Positions 1 to 11,829 of a DNA stretch of 64,000 nucleotides are shown one piece after another. How positions within the stretch are numbered: the stretch's first letter is position 1; the number at the start of each line of letters is the position of its first letter. Origin of the DNA: Brachypterus glaber (lineage: Eukaryota; Arthropoda; Insecta; Coleoptera; Kateretidae); contig OY294048.1 in NCBI GenBank assembly GCA_958510825.1, forward strand, positions 32,081,026-32,145,025, given 5' to 3'. The notes under the pieces are model-generated. The model did no database searches. It had not been told where the DNA came from and was given only the letters and a program-made list of their open reading frames with translations. A program made the translations under genes and the position numbers.

Positions 1-2307
1 AGAAATTTTATTATATTATAAAAATTATTAGCACGGACAATAATTAAATCTATTTAAGCTATAAATGCCATACTATTTGTTATATTTTATTATTCACTAA
101 ACAATTAAAGTATTTCATATAAATTTTTACACTGACTGCCATAATTGTAAGAGAAAGCCTTGTATTTATATAATAAGCGATTATAATTTGCTTGGTATGT
201 GTGTTATAGCGCTCTTAGCTATAATTTTTTTTCCGTGTACAAGGAGTTAGCAACGAACCTTACATATATGCCTTAGACCGCTGAGATAATTCTCCCATAG
301 ATTGCTATTTCAAAAAAAAGTTGTGATGGGAGGGTGCAAGGGAGTAAAAATTTTTTTACACTAAAATTAGCAAAATTAAAATCGACCTGTACGAGCGTTT
401 TTTTTAAGAAATAACTGATCAAAAATGATCAAAATTTGCGTTACGTAATACTTGAACGTTCCCTAGGGAAAAATATTCTTTTTTTTACGCTCGTTTTTAC
501 CTTAACACTGCCGTGTGATTAGTTTTAGACGCACAACGGCCCCTCACTGTGCGTCGATTTGCACACGTAAAAAAAAGGTGCACTAAATTTTTGTCAAAAA
601 GGAGCTAAGCGCCAAAACTAGGCCGACAAATATTTTTTTGATAATTATGCAATTTTTATTAAATATTATATATAAAAAGCATTTTTTTAAATCAATTTTG
701 TTTTATTAATTTTTTTTTACTTCATTTGTTTTCGAGTTATAGCACGTCAAACTTTCAGAACTGCAAAAATAGCCATATTTTACAAACTAATGAAGTAAGA
801 AAAAAACTTAAAATCAAAATTGTTTTAAAAAAAAATAGCTTTTTATATGTTTAATAAAAATTGCATAGTTAACAAAAAAATATTTTTCGGCCCAGTTTTG
901 GCGCTTAGCTCATTTTTGACAAAAAAAAATAAGAAACTTTTTTTTATCAAAAGTTATGTTTTAAGTTATAGTTTTTTAATTTTGATAATATCTGTCACCG
1001 TTAACGAGAAAATGGCAAAAAACTGTTTTCTAATTAAAAAATAGAAAAAAATCACTTTTTCACCCCACATTATGAGTTCCAAAATTTTGTTAAATGTCTG
1101 TCCAAAATGGGATGGTTTGTTTTGTATAAGACTGTAATGGATCAAATTTACCCAAAAAACACAGGGAAAATTACATACGTGCAGAAGCAAGCGGGGGCAT
1201 CGTTATTCTGTGGAAATATCATAGAACTGAACTGAAAAGTTGGATACCTATAGTTTCACGCATATATCATAAATATAAAATTATAGTCATTCATAAGAGT
1301 CAAATGTTGTCCAAATTTTAAATCAATAACTTTTTTAATAACAATGTTATACAAGAATTAAGAAAATAGGGTTTTTCTGACAAGGTATGATGTTTTGGTA
1401 GCTGGGGGCTGAATCCGGAGCCCGATTAAGAAAAAAATTAGCAATATGATTAACTTGCACGTAGGAACGCACAAAAAAAATTTCAGGCGATACAAAAATC
1501 TGTTGCAAAAAAAACGTGAGAAAGAACCGCGAAATTACAGTTAATAAAAAGCCGCTGAATTTTATAAGTTATAGTTTATAACGTTAGTTCATAAGATTAT
1601 GAATAAATAATATTCATTAAATATTGTATAATACTTTCTTTGCGGTGTGAAATGCCGTTCACTCGACATTCGATCGCGCTTTCTTTATTCGACGTCCCCC
1701 AGAGAAACATGTACAACTGCGTAATAACGGTTAGTTATGAAACGTACAAAAAAAAACAACCGTGAAGAGATACATACAGTGGGGTCCAAAAGTCACGAGT
1801 TGGGATAAAAAACTTGAAATTTGAAACACGCAAATAACACAACATAAACAACCAGGTCTGGTATTTTGTAAAAAAGTGTTTTTTTGCCAACCCTACATAC
1901 AAAAACTCGTCGCTCTAGCTTAAAGAGTACCAGTTATTAATTAAAAACCTTATATTTATTTTAATTAAATTAATTTTAAAGGGCCGTAGCTCATTATCGG
2001 ACCAACCTATATAGGACCTTTTTTAGTATTTTTGGATTTAAAATCATCTAATAAAAAAGTCCAAACCCAGTATTTATCTTTTTAAATGTGGGTATCGAGT
2101 AGTATCTTTTTTTCATCCGAGGTGTTTTCCGAAACGGGTGGAACTTGCTCATTTTTAGATTCTTTGAGTTTGTGTTTTGCTGATAGTATAAATATAATCG
2201 GATTTTGTCAAACAATGAATTATTTTTAAACCTCTTTAATAAATTAAATAAAAGTTTCAGAACATTTAAGCAATTCCAAAATAGTTTATACAAAAAATCT
2301 AAATTTA
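1..2307. other. Gene-free AT-rich stretch with MITE remnants
   Basis: No gene is seen. At about 430-468 there is an element terminus, read on the minus strand as GGGAACGTTCAAGTATTACG, also found near 6321, 21140, 21545 and 26025. About 310-420 resembles the G-rich interior of the element at 10169-11021. About 1780-2050 is a fragment of the MITE family that is complete at 58127-58858: it shares the string around AAAGGGCCGTAGCTC and the following text about 40 bases on. Short open frames here look random. Confidence 0.6.
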
Positions 2308-2902
2308 GATAAATTATGGTTCAGCAAATGGCGACTACACCCAAACCCCAACAAATCCCAACTTATTTATTTCCACTATAAAATAACAGAAAACTCTCCC
2401 TCAGTATCATTCTGCAATGTATCAATTAACCCTCGGGACTGTGCAAAATACCTAGGAGTGCAAATCGACAACAAAATTAATCTTGCCAGAGCCAAAATAT
2501 TCAGAAACCTTACAAGAATGAGGGAATTGATACAAAAACAGCCACTAAGATATACAAAGCAATCTGTAGTCCCCTCCTCGAATACTCCCATCCCATCCTT
2601 CTAAATGCGAAAAATCCAACCATAAACAACCTAAAATTGCCGAAACTTCTGCCCTTCGAGCCTTAACAAAAATCCGCAATCCCAACAACCCATTACACAA
2701 CCCTTCCAACGTTTACCTCTATGAAAGGACCAAAGTCGTACCTATACACTTAAGAATGCTAGAACTATCGGTCACCTTCGCCAAGAAACCGCACCAGCTA
2801 GAGCTTAAGAACCCGATGATGGTTGATAGACAAGGAACAACCTCATTTAGATATCCCGAGTATACCATTAAAGAAACTCTTGAAGACTTGGCTAATTAGC
2901 CT
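2308..2902 (+). pseudogene. Jockey-type LINE reverse transcriptase, decayed C-terminal part
   Basis: Conceptual translation gives the region after the catalytic site of a Jockey-type non-LTR retrotransposon ORF2: DKLWFSKWRLHPNPNKS, then CAKYLGVQIDNKIN, then in another frame IYKAICSPLLEYSHPI, and finally ALRALTKIRNPNNPLHNPS and LYERTKVVPIHLRMLEL before a stop near 2900. At least two frame changes (near 2545 and 2635) make it non-functional. Upstream domains (endonuclease, catalytic FADD) are absent, so this is a 5'-truncated old copy. A short TAT-type microsatellite follows at about 2910-2935, as is common at LINE 3' ends. Confidence 0.75.
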
Positions 2903-3038
2903 ATTATATCAGTATTATTATTATTATTATTATCACCTTTTTGATTATATACTACAAGTTTTTTTTATATATATATTTTTTTTGTTTTTTGCTCATATTC
3001 TTTATATTAACTTTTTTTTTCCTACATTTATATCTAAA

Positions 3039-4213
3039 CTCGGCGCATTTTCTATCTGAGTAACAAATTGGATTAAGGAAGCTATAGCCAAAACACCGGT
3101 TAACCGTACGGTTTTTATCCCCACCACTAAATTCGTATAACCGACAGTTCTCACAAAAACGCATTGGTTATTTTCTTGAGGTTTTGACAAGTACCTAACC
3201 TAACTTCTCCCAAAAAACTGATAAGGTATATATTTGTTATATTTCCTTTGGATAAGATATGATGAAAAAGCACTTAAACTACATTTTCAAGTTTATTTGC
3301 TCATGGGGAAGGTAATAAACAACAATGATAAGTTTAAATAGTTTTTTATATAAGAATTTAATTTTAAACCACATAAGCAAACACTTAGAAGTTAGAAAAT
3401 AAAAGTTGAAATACCTTACCTACTTTATTTTTGACATTTTGCATACAAATCGAGAAAAATTCCCAAAGGCATGTGAATTATGGTGTAAATAAACAATTTA
3501 TAGGTTAAGTTTTTACGGTTAACCGTATCTAACTCACCTCCGAACCTGTGTTAGACGCGGTTACTGCCGGTTAGTGACTTCATCGCTTCCCCTCACTTAC
3601 CGTATGTAACCGATTCTCACAAAAACGAGTTTCAGTAACCTGGTTAGTTCCGGTGACCCGACAAAAAATTGGCATATGATTAGTGGTTTAAAAATGACTT
3701 TTAGTGATATTTCTGATAATTTTTGACATTTAGATTAAAATAACTGTCATGAAACGTACGTCTTGGAAATTATTATAGAAAGTTTTAAAAAAGTGGAAAT
3801 TTGTTAAAAGTTATAATAAAAGTAAGTTTTTTTATTTATAATATGCTATTAAAATAAAATTTTACCCTATCTGAGCTTAAATTATGTTTTTTAAATAAAA
3901 TTATGAACAGTATTTGGTTAACTCGCCCAAAAAAAATTTCACATCGTTTACTGTAAACCCGTTATTAAGCAGTGCATTATATTGATTAATTTTTAACAAA
4001 ACATTTGTAGATTGATACTTAAGTTTCCTTTTTAAATATTTTTCTTGTAATTTCTTCTTGCTTTAATTATTTTGGATTTTTTTTTAAACGTCAAAATGTT
4101 TGTATTGACAGTGAATTTGAAACTTGATAGCAACCTTACATAGGGAATTACATTTATTTTACCAACCATACAACAAAAACAAATAAACACCAACTCAGAT
4201 AGATTCTGCGCGG
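3039..4213. mobile_element. TIR element, copy 1 (interrupted)
   Basis: The left end reads CTCGGCGCATTTTCTATCTG and the right end contains its inverted form (CAACTCAGATAGATTCTGCG). A second copy with the same ends and collinear interior lies at 16866-17446. The copies align until 3085 and again from 3678, so copy 1 carries an insertion at 3086-3677. No transposase frame is visible, so it is non-autonomous; the superfamily cannot be assigned. Confidence 0.7.
3086..3677. mobile_element. Nested insertion with GGTTAACCG motifs
   Basis: This block is absent from the otherwise collinear copy at 16866-17446, which acts as an empty site. The bases TAT precede it (3083-3085) and end it (3675-3677), which would fit a 3-bp target duplication. 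Tips are GCCAA on the left and its inverse TTGGC on the right. Both sides carry repeated motifs of the GGTTAACCG / ACCGGTTAACC type (about 3093, 3518, 3560-3660) and the phrase TTCTCACAAAAACG occurs twice (about 3148 and 3614). No coding frame is seen. Confidence 0.6.
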
Positions 4214-4498
4214 CGTTTATTTCTCTGTTTGTCTAAAATTATAATTTCTATTAAATGTACGGCTGAAGGACTTTTTGGCCATGGCCATTTGTGTAATTAA
4301 TTATTGTAATTTATTACCAATAAAGAACATTTAATATTATTATTATTATTATTTGTTTTAATCTCAAATATGATTACTCTGCGCCGGTCCTGGCCAATAT
4401 TATTTGTTTCAAGTCAGTGATCTTAGACATTAAATGATAGTTACTTGCCGTTAACCTGTGCTAAAATAAACAGAATATGTGAAAAACAGATTTAAAGT

Positions 4499-5634
4499 TA
4501 TAAAGAACTTTCACTTTCGGGTTTAGACCGTGTTAATGGATTTTCACTTTCCGACGTTTCGTCTCTTACTACTAGAGACATCTTCAGGGATTAATCTGAA
4601 ACTAAGTTTCGAATCAACTTGTGTCACTATTTATGACGAGTTGTGGTTATTCACCCGTGACGAGGTTTTTCCTATCAAAGACTTCCATATTGCAGGTAAG
4701 TGGTAACCAGTGTCCCGATTGATATTGTTAGGATGCTTGATGATTTCTATCGATTCCCGTATCTTCCTTGGCATTTTCCGAAATATAGGCTTAATATTTG
4801 ACTTTTTCAAAAGTTTACCTATTTTATCCGTGATACCGCTTACATAGGGAAGTATAACTTGTGTCTGTCTGTCATTGTCACTATTGTCCTGTTGTTTGGG
4901 TCTGGGATTTCTGTATTTGTATATGGTCTTATTAATGTCTTTTTTGGTATAACCGTTCATGGTCAAGGCTTTGGTTAGTTTAAGGAGTTCTGTGTCTAGG
5001 GAATTCTTGTCTGAAATCATGAAAGCCCTATGAACAAGTGAATTAACTACCGAGCGTTTTTGAGAGGGATGGTGATGTGAAAATGCGTTTAGGTATCTGT
5101 CAGTGTGGGTTTTCTTCCTGTATACCGAGTGTCCTATTGAGCCATTTTCCGTTTTGTAAACCAAAACGTCCAAAAAGGGAAGTGATCCGTTGTTTTCAAT
5201 TTCCATCGTAAACCGTATAGATTTATGTTGGGAATTGAGGTGATTTAGAAAACCTTGAAGTTGAATTTCCTTATCGGCAGTAGCCGAACATGTACATGAA
5301 ACAGGTCATAAAATCAATTTGTCTGAAACAAAACAAATATTAACAGAAAACAGAAAAATGCCAAGGAAGATACGGGAATCGATAGAAATCATCAAGCATC
5401 CTAACAATATCAATCGGGACACTGGTTACCACTTACCTGCAATATGGAAGTCTTTGATAGGAAAAACCTCATCACGGGTGAATAACCACAACTCGTCATA
5501 AATAGTGACACAAGTTGATTCGAAACTTAGTTTCAGATTAATCCCTGAAGATGTTTCTAGTAGTAAGAGACGAAACGTCGGAAAGTGAAAATCCATTAAC
5601 ACGGTCTAAACCCGAAAGTGAAAGTTCTTTATAT
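4499..5634 (-). mobile_element. Penelope-like retroelement, truncated, with inverted terminal copy
   Basis: A Penelope-like element relic lies here with its coding remnant on the minus strand. About 284 bp at 4499-4782 recur in inverted orientation at 5351-5634, including the end of the coding frame, so both outer ends read AAAGAACTTTCACTTTCGGG going inward. Inverted terminal copies of this kind are typical of Penelope-like elements. Most of the reverse transcriptase and the GIY-YIG endonuclease are missing. Confidence 0.75.
4631..5290 (-). pseudogene. Penelope-like RT C-terminal fragment
   Basis: The open frame 5206 to 4631 (191 residues from an internal Met) extends upstream in frame to about 5290. 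It contains the region of Penelope-type RTs that follows the catalytic site: GFLNHLNSQHKSIRFTMEIE, NGSLPFLDVLVYK, VYRKKTHTDRYL, SHHHPSQKRSVV and ILPYVSGITDKIGKLLKKS. The YxDD box lies just upstream in intact elements and is missing here. After RDTGYHLPAIW the frame ends without a GIY-YIG domain. It cannot encode an active enzyme. The ATG at 5206 is an internal Met, not a real start. Confidence 0.75.
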
Positions 5635-7269
5635 CTTAATGGCCGTGAAAGCTTAAAATCTAAGATTTAAAGTTAAAAAAGAAAAATAACTTAAATATTT
5701 ACTCACAGTGTAGATAATCATTGTCTAAACGGTTCGAATAATATTTACAAATAGAATGTATATCTTAAAAAATAATATTATATACAATGTTTTTAATAAT
5801 TACTTTTCCCTGGAAAAGTCCTGCTTTACTAAATAAATTGAATGTTTTCAAATTAAAAAAGCTGATTTGAACGAAAAAAAGTCTGACGGTCTGTCCGGAA
5901 AATTTTGTGACCATGAGAACGCTTAAGCTAAAGACAACCAACATAACAAAATTAATTCATTATGAAGTCACAGTGAGCGTATATTTGATCACACGTGACA
6001 CTGGTATGTACAACATATGCGGATCACTGTGATTTTTGTAGGTTTTTCTTTTTTTAGGTTAAACAAATACAAATTATACTCAACAGTATATTACGCACCG
6101 AGTACGCGAACCTAGTTTTTAGTGCATTCCATGTGCACTGATGGTTTGCGTCGAGGTGCGTATACTATTTTTCCTACGACCTAACACCTAAACATTAAAA
6201 AACGCAAAAATTATCTTTGTAGGAAAAATATTTTTTCCTAAGACCTAGTTTGTGGAAAGTGACGTTCAGCTGATTTTACATATCTGCTGTCAGAAAAATA
6301 GGAAAAGTCAAACACATAAGGGAACGTTCAAGTATTACGTAACGCAAATTTTGACAATTTTGGACCCCCACATGTAACGCTATTTTTCTATACCATTAAC
6401 ATGGGCGTAACACTCCAAAATGAGTGCCCCCAAAAACAAAAAAGTTATGGGGTTAAACTTTTTTTAAAAATGATAAAAATATCATAAGAAAAAATCAATT
6501 TTCCTTGTTCGCAAAAAGAAAATAAAAAAATAGTTATTTTCTTAACTAGTGTATTAAGTAGCATCAGGCTGAGTGGGCTGATATTCTTAAGTGGATAAAA
6601 TCACTTAATACACGAGTTGAGAATTTAATTTTATCCAATACCTTTTATTTTTAAATAAAAATCTATAATTTTGCGAAAAATTATGTCAAAAATATTAAGA
6701 TTAAGTTTTTTTAATACTAAAATAATAGGTAGCCATAGCCTAAGTGTGCCTAATAAAAATAAACAATTGCTAGTTTTACATTTCTTACAAACGTCAAAAT
6801 GGACGCGGTGATGAAAGAATTTTTAATAAAAACCGTACTTTATTCAAAAACTAAAGAATAATTTGGGGTTTTCTTTAATTTTTATGGTTTAGTTAACGTG
6901 CTTCTATTTATAGAATAGTTATAATACTTAATTAATAGGGTATGTAACTAATTTTGGGTGAGATCAAAAGCTGTACGTAAAAGAGTGGGTGAAAAATTTT
7001 TTAGTCACTAGTGGAAAAAAACTCACTTTTGACATTTAAAATAGTGCTCAAAAAAAGTGTTTCTGTGAAGGTGTTGGATAAATTATTTTTTTTTTATTTT
7101 TTGTTTTTTTTTTCAAAAAAAAAATATATATTTGTTTATTTTTTGATTTTTTTCAAAAAAAAAAAAATTTATTCATAGTAACTTTTTAAAATTAATTGAC
7201 AATCAAGTAAAATAATAATAACAAATAATTTTTTTTTTTCAAGTTTTTTGATTTTTTTTTTCATTTTCT

Positions 7270-7352
7270 TTTTCAAGTATTTGGTAAAATTCAATAAATC
7301 ATTTACTGTGAATAGTATATAATGGAATGCGTAGCTTTACATGTCTTCAAGG
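7270..7352 (+). repeat. CTTGTT-ended dispersed repeat, fragment
   Basis: This matches the end of the family seen at 11095-11645, 43170-43216, 48310-48850 and 50969-51370: ATTTACTGTGAATAGTATAT, then AATGGAATGCGTAGC, then GTCTTCAAGGCTTGTT. The repeat end is at about 7350. Confidence 0.65.
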
Positions 7353-7740
7353 CTTGTTGATATATTAAGATACACAAAATATGCATAAACAAACGTGTTA
7401 TCTTACTCGCTCTTACTGCATATTGCATGCAGGCGTGATACCACGTTGCGACTTCAACGTGAAATTCACGAATGTTATCTGGTATAAAATACCTAATTAA
7501 TTGGGTCCCTAAAGAGTATAAACAAAAAAATAAATCAGGAGTGTTCCCAAGCAATTTTATTTATTTCCCAACTTAAAACTGAAAAATTTCCCATCTCCCA
7601 AGCCGTGTAAAAATTTATTTTGCCCCTGCAAAAATGTTGAAAACTAAAAAAAGGTCCCCACCCGCAAAAATTTACTTTACTCCTGCAAAAACTTTGATGA
7701 CTAAAAGTCCTCACCTCTGAAAAATTACCCAACTGTATAC

Positions 7741-7766
7741 AGTAGTAAGTACATGTACTTACTACT
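7741..7766. repeat. Perfect 26-bp palindrome
   Basis: The half-site AGTAGTAAGTACA is followed directly by its exact reverse complement with no spacer. The segment sits between two related strings (CCCAACTGTATACAG before, CCCAACTGTACACAG after). Function unknown. Confidence 0.85.
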
Positions 7767-8275
7767 ACAATTTTCCCAACTGTACACAGTTTGCCAGGAA
7801 AAAATATTCTGAATTTTTGCATCCGACTATTTTTGATACCGCTGATTTCGAATAAAATAACAAAAAACTTAAAAAAAAAATTGCGCGAAATGTGTCGAAT
7901 GGCTTCTTTTGATTATGTTTATGTAACTTAAAAATTCAAAATGGCGGAGTCAATATGACGCATCGGTTTTTGGCCTTTGGCTGTATTTGCACGAAATTAT
8001 GGCCAAGTTTTTGTTGCATAGTCATAAGTTTTAGAGAAATGCTTAAAATTAAAGCATTTAATATAATAAAAATATAACACATTCAATCCCCTATTTTCGT
8101 GAAAATCTTTATTTCAAGATTTTAAGCTATCTGTAAAATAAACTAAATTTTTTAATCATAGAATATATCATTAATTACACGGGTCAACACAAAATTTGAC
8201 TTTGACTCTAAAGTATAAAATTTCGATAGTTTAGGTCGTAATTACACGAAAATAAATTATATGGCATAAAAAAGT

Positions 8276-8533
8276 TTGCTTTTGTATTTAGAAGACCGAT
8301 TGAACGATATTTTTCAAAATCTGTGGTATTATTTTTTATTAGAAGATAGACCCATCGAAATAAATTTGTTTATAACTTACAAAAAAGTGGAAAATACTTT
8401 ATACTTGCTTTTGTATTTAGAAGACCGATTGAACGATATTTTTCAAAATCTGTGGTATTATTTTTTATTAGAAGATAGACCCATCGAAATAAATTTGTTT
8501 ATAACTTACAAAAAAGTGGAAAATACTTTAAAA
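8276..8533. repeat. Identical 129-bp tandem duplication
   Basis: The unit 8276-8404 is repeated at 8405-8533, apparently without a mismatch except in the last few bases. A frame runs through both units because 129 is divisible by three, but no recognisable protein results. The identity implies a recent duplication. Confidence 0.85.
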
Positions 8534-8674
8534 GTGTACACTCTTACTCTTTCTTTTATGTTCATAAGTACTTTCTCTCAATAAACCCCAGATATAGTCT
8601 CCCATCATGTTTTCTTTGGCCAATACTTGATAACGTTAACATGTCCATTACATTAGATTCACTGCTTAATTAAA

Positions 8675-8892
8675 AATTGCTCACCTTCCAAACGTCTTTT
8701 ACAATAACTACGAGCAACATTTGGAGCCCATGGCTTGTCTTAATTCCGAACAGGACAGTCAAAATATGCTTCGTAGGCTTCACAGAGAACGTGAGATGTT
8801 TTTAGTTCATATTTCATGTCTCGAAATTTAATAAATTGACCACATACGTAGCAAAATGCATCAGCATCATATTTACACTTTCGCGATGCCAT
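8675..8892 (-). pseudogene. Pseudogene of arthropod CxxC-type repeat-associated protein
   Basis: Read on the minus strand from the ATG at 8892, the translation MASRKCKYDADAFCYVCGQF continues through ELKTSHVLCEAYEAYFDCPV and, after an in-frame TAA at about 8742, DKPWAPNVARSYCKRRLEG. This resembles the N-terminal block of an uncharacterised family found in many copies in arthropod genomes (DAFCYVCG, then AYELYFGCP, then DQDKSWAPH); that resemblance is from memory. The stop replaces the expected Gln codon of D-Q-D-K. The function of the family is not known to me. No neighbour suggests a role. Confidence 0.55.
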
Positions 8893-9730
8893 TTTAACTC
8901 TCGACATGTACAAAACACCTGATCGTTGTTTATCACTTGAGTGCCATCTGGAGGCACTGCGTGAACGTAAAAACCACACTCAGATCTTGCGGTATTTTTG
9001 AATGTATTTAAACTAATTGAAATTCATAAAAAAAATCGAAAATTAGTATTATTACCACAACTATCACAAAAGCAAACTTTAAACCAAAAGAAAGTATTTT
9101 CTTTTCGTTTTTGTGCATAATGAACCGAAAAATAATAATATAAACTTTTAGGACAAAGAACAAAAATTTTTTTGTTGAGTCGTGTTATCGCCAGGTGTGT
9201 GTGTAAAAATATATTACATAATTAATAAAGTATCTGCATCCTAATTTTAATGTACTCGAAACTTAAAAATCATCCAAACTATCATAAATATAAAAAAAGT
9301 AACTATTTGTTAATGGTCCCTTTCCAAGTAGATTTTTCTTTATTAATAGCAATATTGTTCTATGGAAAAAAGAGTTGTTAGTTTTTGCTAATAACGGAAA
9401 AAAATAAAAGTTTTTTTAAATGCGTATTTTTTGCATAGATATTTACAAGTTAATGGTAATCTAATAACTTTGGCAAAACCCCATTATAAAATTAAGGTTT
9501 TAATCACAGCTACCATCAGAACTGCAATTGTCATTATTGTCATTGTCATTATCGTCACTAGTATCATCAGTACTTGGATTTATTTCTACAAGGCCAGTTG
9601 GAGTTATGACTGTTTTTAGTAAAATACGAGAGGGTCAAATATAATTTGTTTTTTTCGATTTTTTTTAGTACACACAGGGAAAGTATTCTTTTGTTAGCAG
9701 CAGTTACTACAAAAAAAAGAAAGAAATTGT
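8893..9730. other. Gene-free stretch
   Basis: No gene or clear repeat is seen. The frame at 9431-9619 has low-complexity Ile/Val-rich sequence from a CATTATTGT-type microsatellite at about 9530-9560 and is not considered coding. Confidence 0.5.
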
Positions 9731-9980
9731 CGAGGGGTTTATTTATTGGACAATCCTTGTACACCTATCCAACAATCTTTTACAATCCTTGACAATTCCT
9801 TATTCCACAATCATTTACAATCATCCAGAATAATTATCTACAATCTTCCACAATCCTCTAAAATCTTTCCACAATCTTTAAAAATCTTCATTAAAACTTT
9901 ATACAATCTTTCACAATCTTTTTGACCATCTTTGATTCTCACAATCCTTGTACACTTTTTTTCAATAAATAAACCCCTCG
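9731..9980. mobile_element. TIR element filled with CACAATCTTT-type degenerate repeats
   Basis: The ends CGAGGGGTTTATTTATTG (9731) and its exact inverse (9963-9980) bound about 215 bp made of degenerate units of the type (A)CAATC(C/T)TT(CA), roughly 10-16 bp apart. Flanking 8-mers GAAATTGT (9723-9730) and GAAAATGT (9981-9988) differ at one base and look like a target-site duplication, which would fit hAT-like transposition. There is no coding frame. Confidence 0.75.
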
Positions 9981-10168
9981 GAAAATGTGTAGGCATACCT
10001 GTCTCTTTTTAGGTAGTTGCAGCGTTAAAAAGTAATCATTGTTAATCGATTTTGCTTAAGTTTGTTTTCTCAATATTTTCTAGAATTTTACATTTTATTT
10101 CATTGTTGAAGGTTACAAATGCTAATACTCAATTGGTATTTTAAAAGTACTATTTTTCAATTATTATA

Positions 10169-11021
10169 CAGTGCGTGCATTAAGTCTGGAATCACCCGAT
10201 TAACTTTTTAGTTACAAGTAAAACACAAAAACCCTCGGATAGGTCGATTTTTATTTTTAATTTTGCAAATTATGGTGTAATAAAAGTTATTAAAATTTTG
10301 CACCCCCTTGCACCCTCACCCCCCAACTTTTTTTTTTTCAAATAGCAACCTACCCCTTGTGACACTTCATTGGAAAGGTAATTTAATAAGCTTTCCAACG
10401 GTGTATAATAAAGCCTAATTTGGTAAAGGGCTAATGATAAAATGCACAATTTAGTTTATTATAAAGACATGTAAAGTATAACTTTAGTTCACTATAAATG
10501 TTCAAATTGATGTCCTTCAGCTCTTTGACAGTGGACAGTAAAAAAACGGGATTAAAATCGATTAAATAGTAAACATAAAATTGGTCAATAAAAAGAAAAA
10601 AAATTGCATTTTTCAACAGGATATAAAATATTACAATAAGTTTAAAACAACCTTATTTAGATTCTCAGGAAGGTGCCAAGTAGGAAATAGGGCAACAATT
10701 ACCATATTATGCGTAATATTTCACACAAACAATGTTTAAATAAAACATGCGTTTTTTCATAGACCCTTTAACAAATTAGGCTTTATCATACACTGTTGGA
10801 AAGCTTATTAAATTACCTTTCCAATGATGTATCACAAGGGGTAGGTTGCTATTTGAAAAAAAAAGTTGGGGGTGAGGGTGCAAGGGGGTGCCAATTTTGA
10901 TAACTTTTTTTAAACCAAAATTTGCAGAATTAAAAATATAAATCGACCTGTCCGAGGATTTTTGTATTTTACTTGTAACTAAAAAGTTATTCTGGTGATT
11001 CCAGACTTAATGCACGCACTG
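10169..11021. mobile_element. TA-flanked MITE, long TIRs
   Basis: The ends CAGTGCGTGCATTAAGTCTG and its inverse at 11002-11021 are each flanked by TA. Inverted similarity continues inward through the G-rich block (GGGGTGAGGGTGCAAGGGGG type, near 10310 and 10870) for about 300 bp per arm, so most of the element is a fold-back. It is non-autonomous, with no transposase. The TA flanks and CAG tip fit a Tc1/mariner-type mobiliser. Confidence 0.8.
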
Positions 11022-11094
11022 TATTATTCACAGCGCCAGCGCTAGAATAATATTATACGGTAGTTTCGAATTTTCAAAAAAAAAAATCAAAAAT

Positions 11095-11645
11095 CGTCCT
11101 AGACAAAAAATTCTTGAATATAAATATCAATAAGCAACTTTCTTTTTCAAATGTGCGTCTGTCCGTCCGTCTGATGTCACGATTTTTGTAGATACGATAA
11201 CTGAATAACGAATAATCGATCGTATTGAAATTTTCAGGAAAAATCAAATTCTATGAGGGGAAGATCCCTCTTGTTTTTGAAAGTAATCTCCCCAAAAACA
11301 AAAAATTTATGGGGGTGTTAATTCTAAAATAATCGAAAAATGCTGAAAGAAAATTCCGATTAACGTATTATTTTTTAGGAAAAATTACTTTTATTATAAG
11401 GATCAATTCTACAAAAAAAAAAAAAAAAAATACAAAAATAAATAAATTAAAAAATAGTGACAAGTTTTGAAATTTTTGCAGACTGCTTCTTTCTGAAATT
11501 TATTTTTCGTTCTTCGCAATAAGCTTTTTTATGTAATATTTTTTGAAAATTATATATTTTTTAAGTATTTGGGAAATGCAGTACACCATTTACTGTGAAT
11601 AATATATAATGGAATGCGTAGCATTACATATTTTCACAGCTTGTT
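11095..11645 (+). repeat. CTTGTT-ended dispersed repeat, longest copy
   Basis: This is the most complete copy. It starts near the TGTCCGTCCGTCTGATGTCA string, continues through AATTTTCAGGAAAAATCAAA and AAAAATTTATGGGGGTG, and ends with ATTTACTGTGAATAATATAT, AATGGAATGCGTAGC and TTTTCACAGCTTGTT. The family recurs on both strands in the window. No terminal inverted repeat is seen, so its class is unknown. Confidence 0.6.
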
Positions 11646-11829
11646 AAATAATAAATTCCAAGATTTAATTTCCATGAGTAAAGAATCGAATAAGCCGTCC
11701 GTGCTTCGCATTCTATAGTTAACTGTTCGCAGTGATTAATGCGTTTTTAGTTCCTATTTTTGATGCCCAGAACGTGAAAAAATCTCTTTGACTGCAATTT
11801 TCTCGTATTTTATGTATTTTTTAACTAAA

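Larger units (their letters stand above)
5635..8275. other. Gene-free AT-rich stretch with repeat fragments
   Basis: No gene is seen. Recognisable pieces are: a fragment near 5875-5945 of the dispersed family seen at 13400-13645; a terminus GGGAACGTTCAAGTATTACG at 6321; an imperfect inverted repeat at about 6545-6628 around GTATTAAGT / ACTTAATAC; long A- and T-runs at 7080-7265; a fragment of the CTTGTT-ended family at 7270-7352; and a perfect palindrome at 7741-7766. Confidence 0.55.

Noticed and set aside
8276..8584. 102-codon frame as a repeat protein
   Set aside because: The frame exists only because a 129-bp AT-rich segment was duplicated; it begins without an ATG and resembles nothing known.
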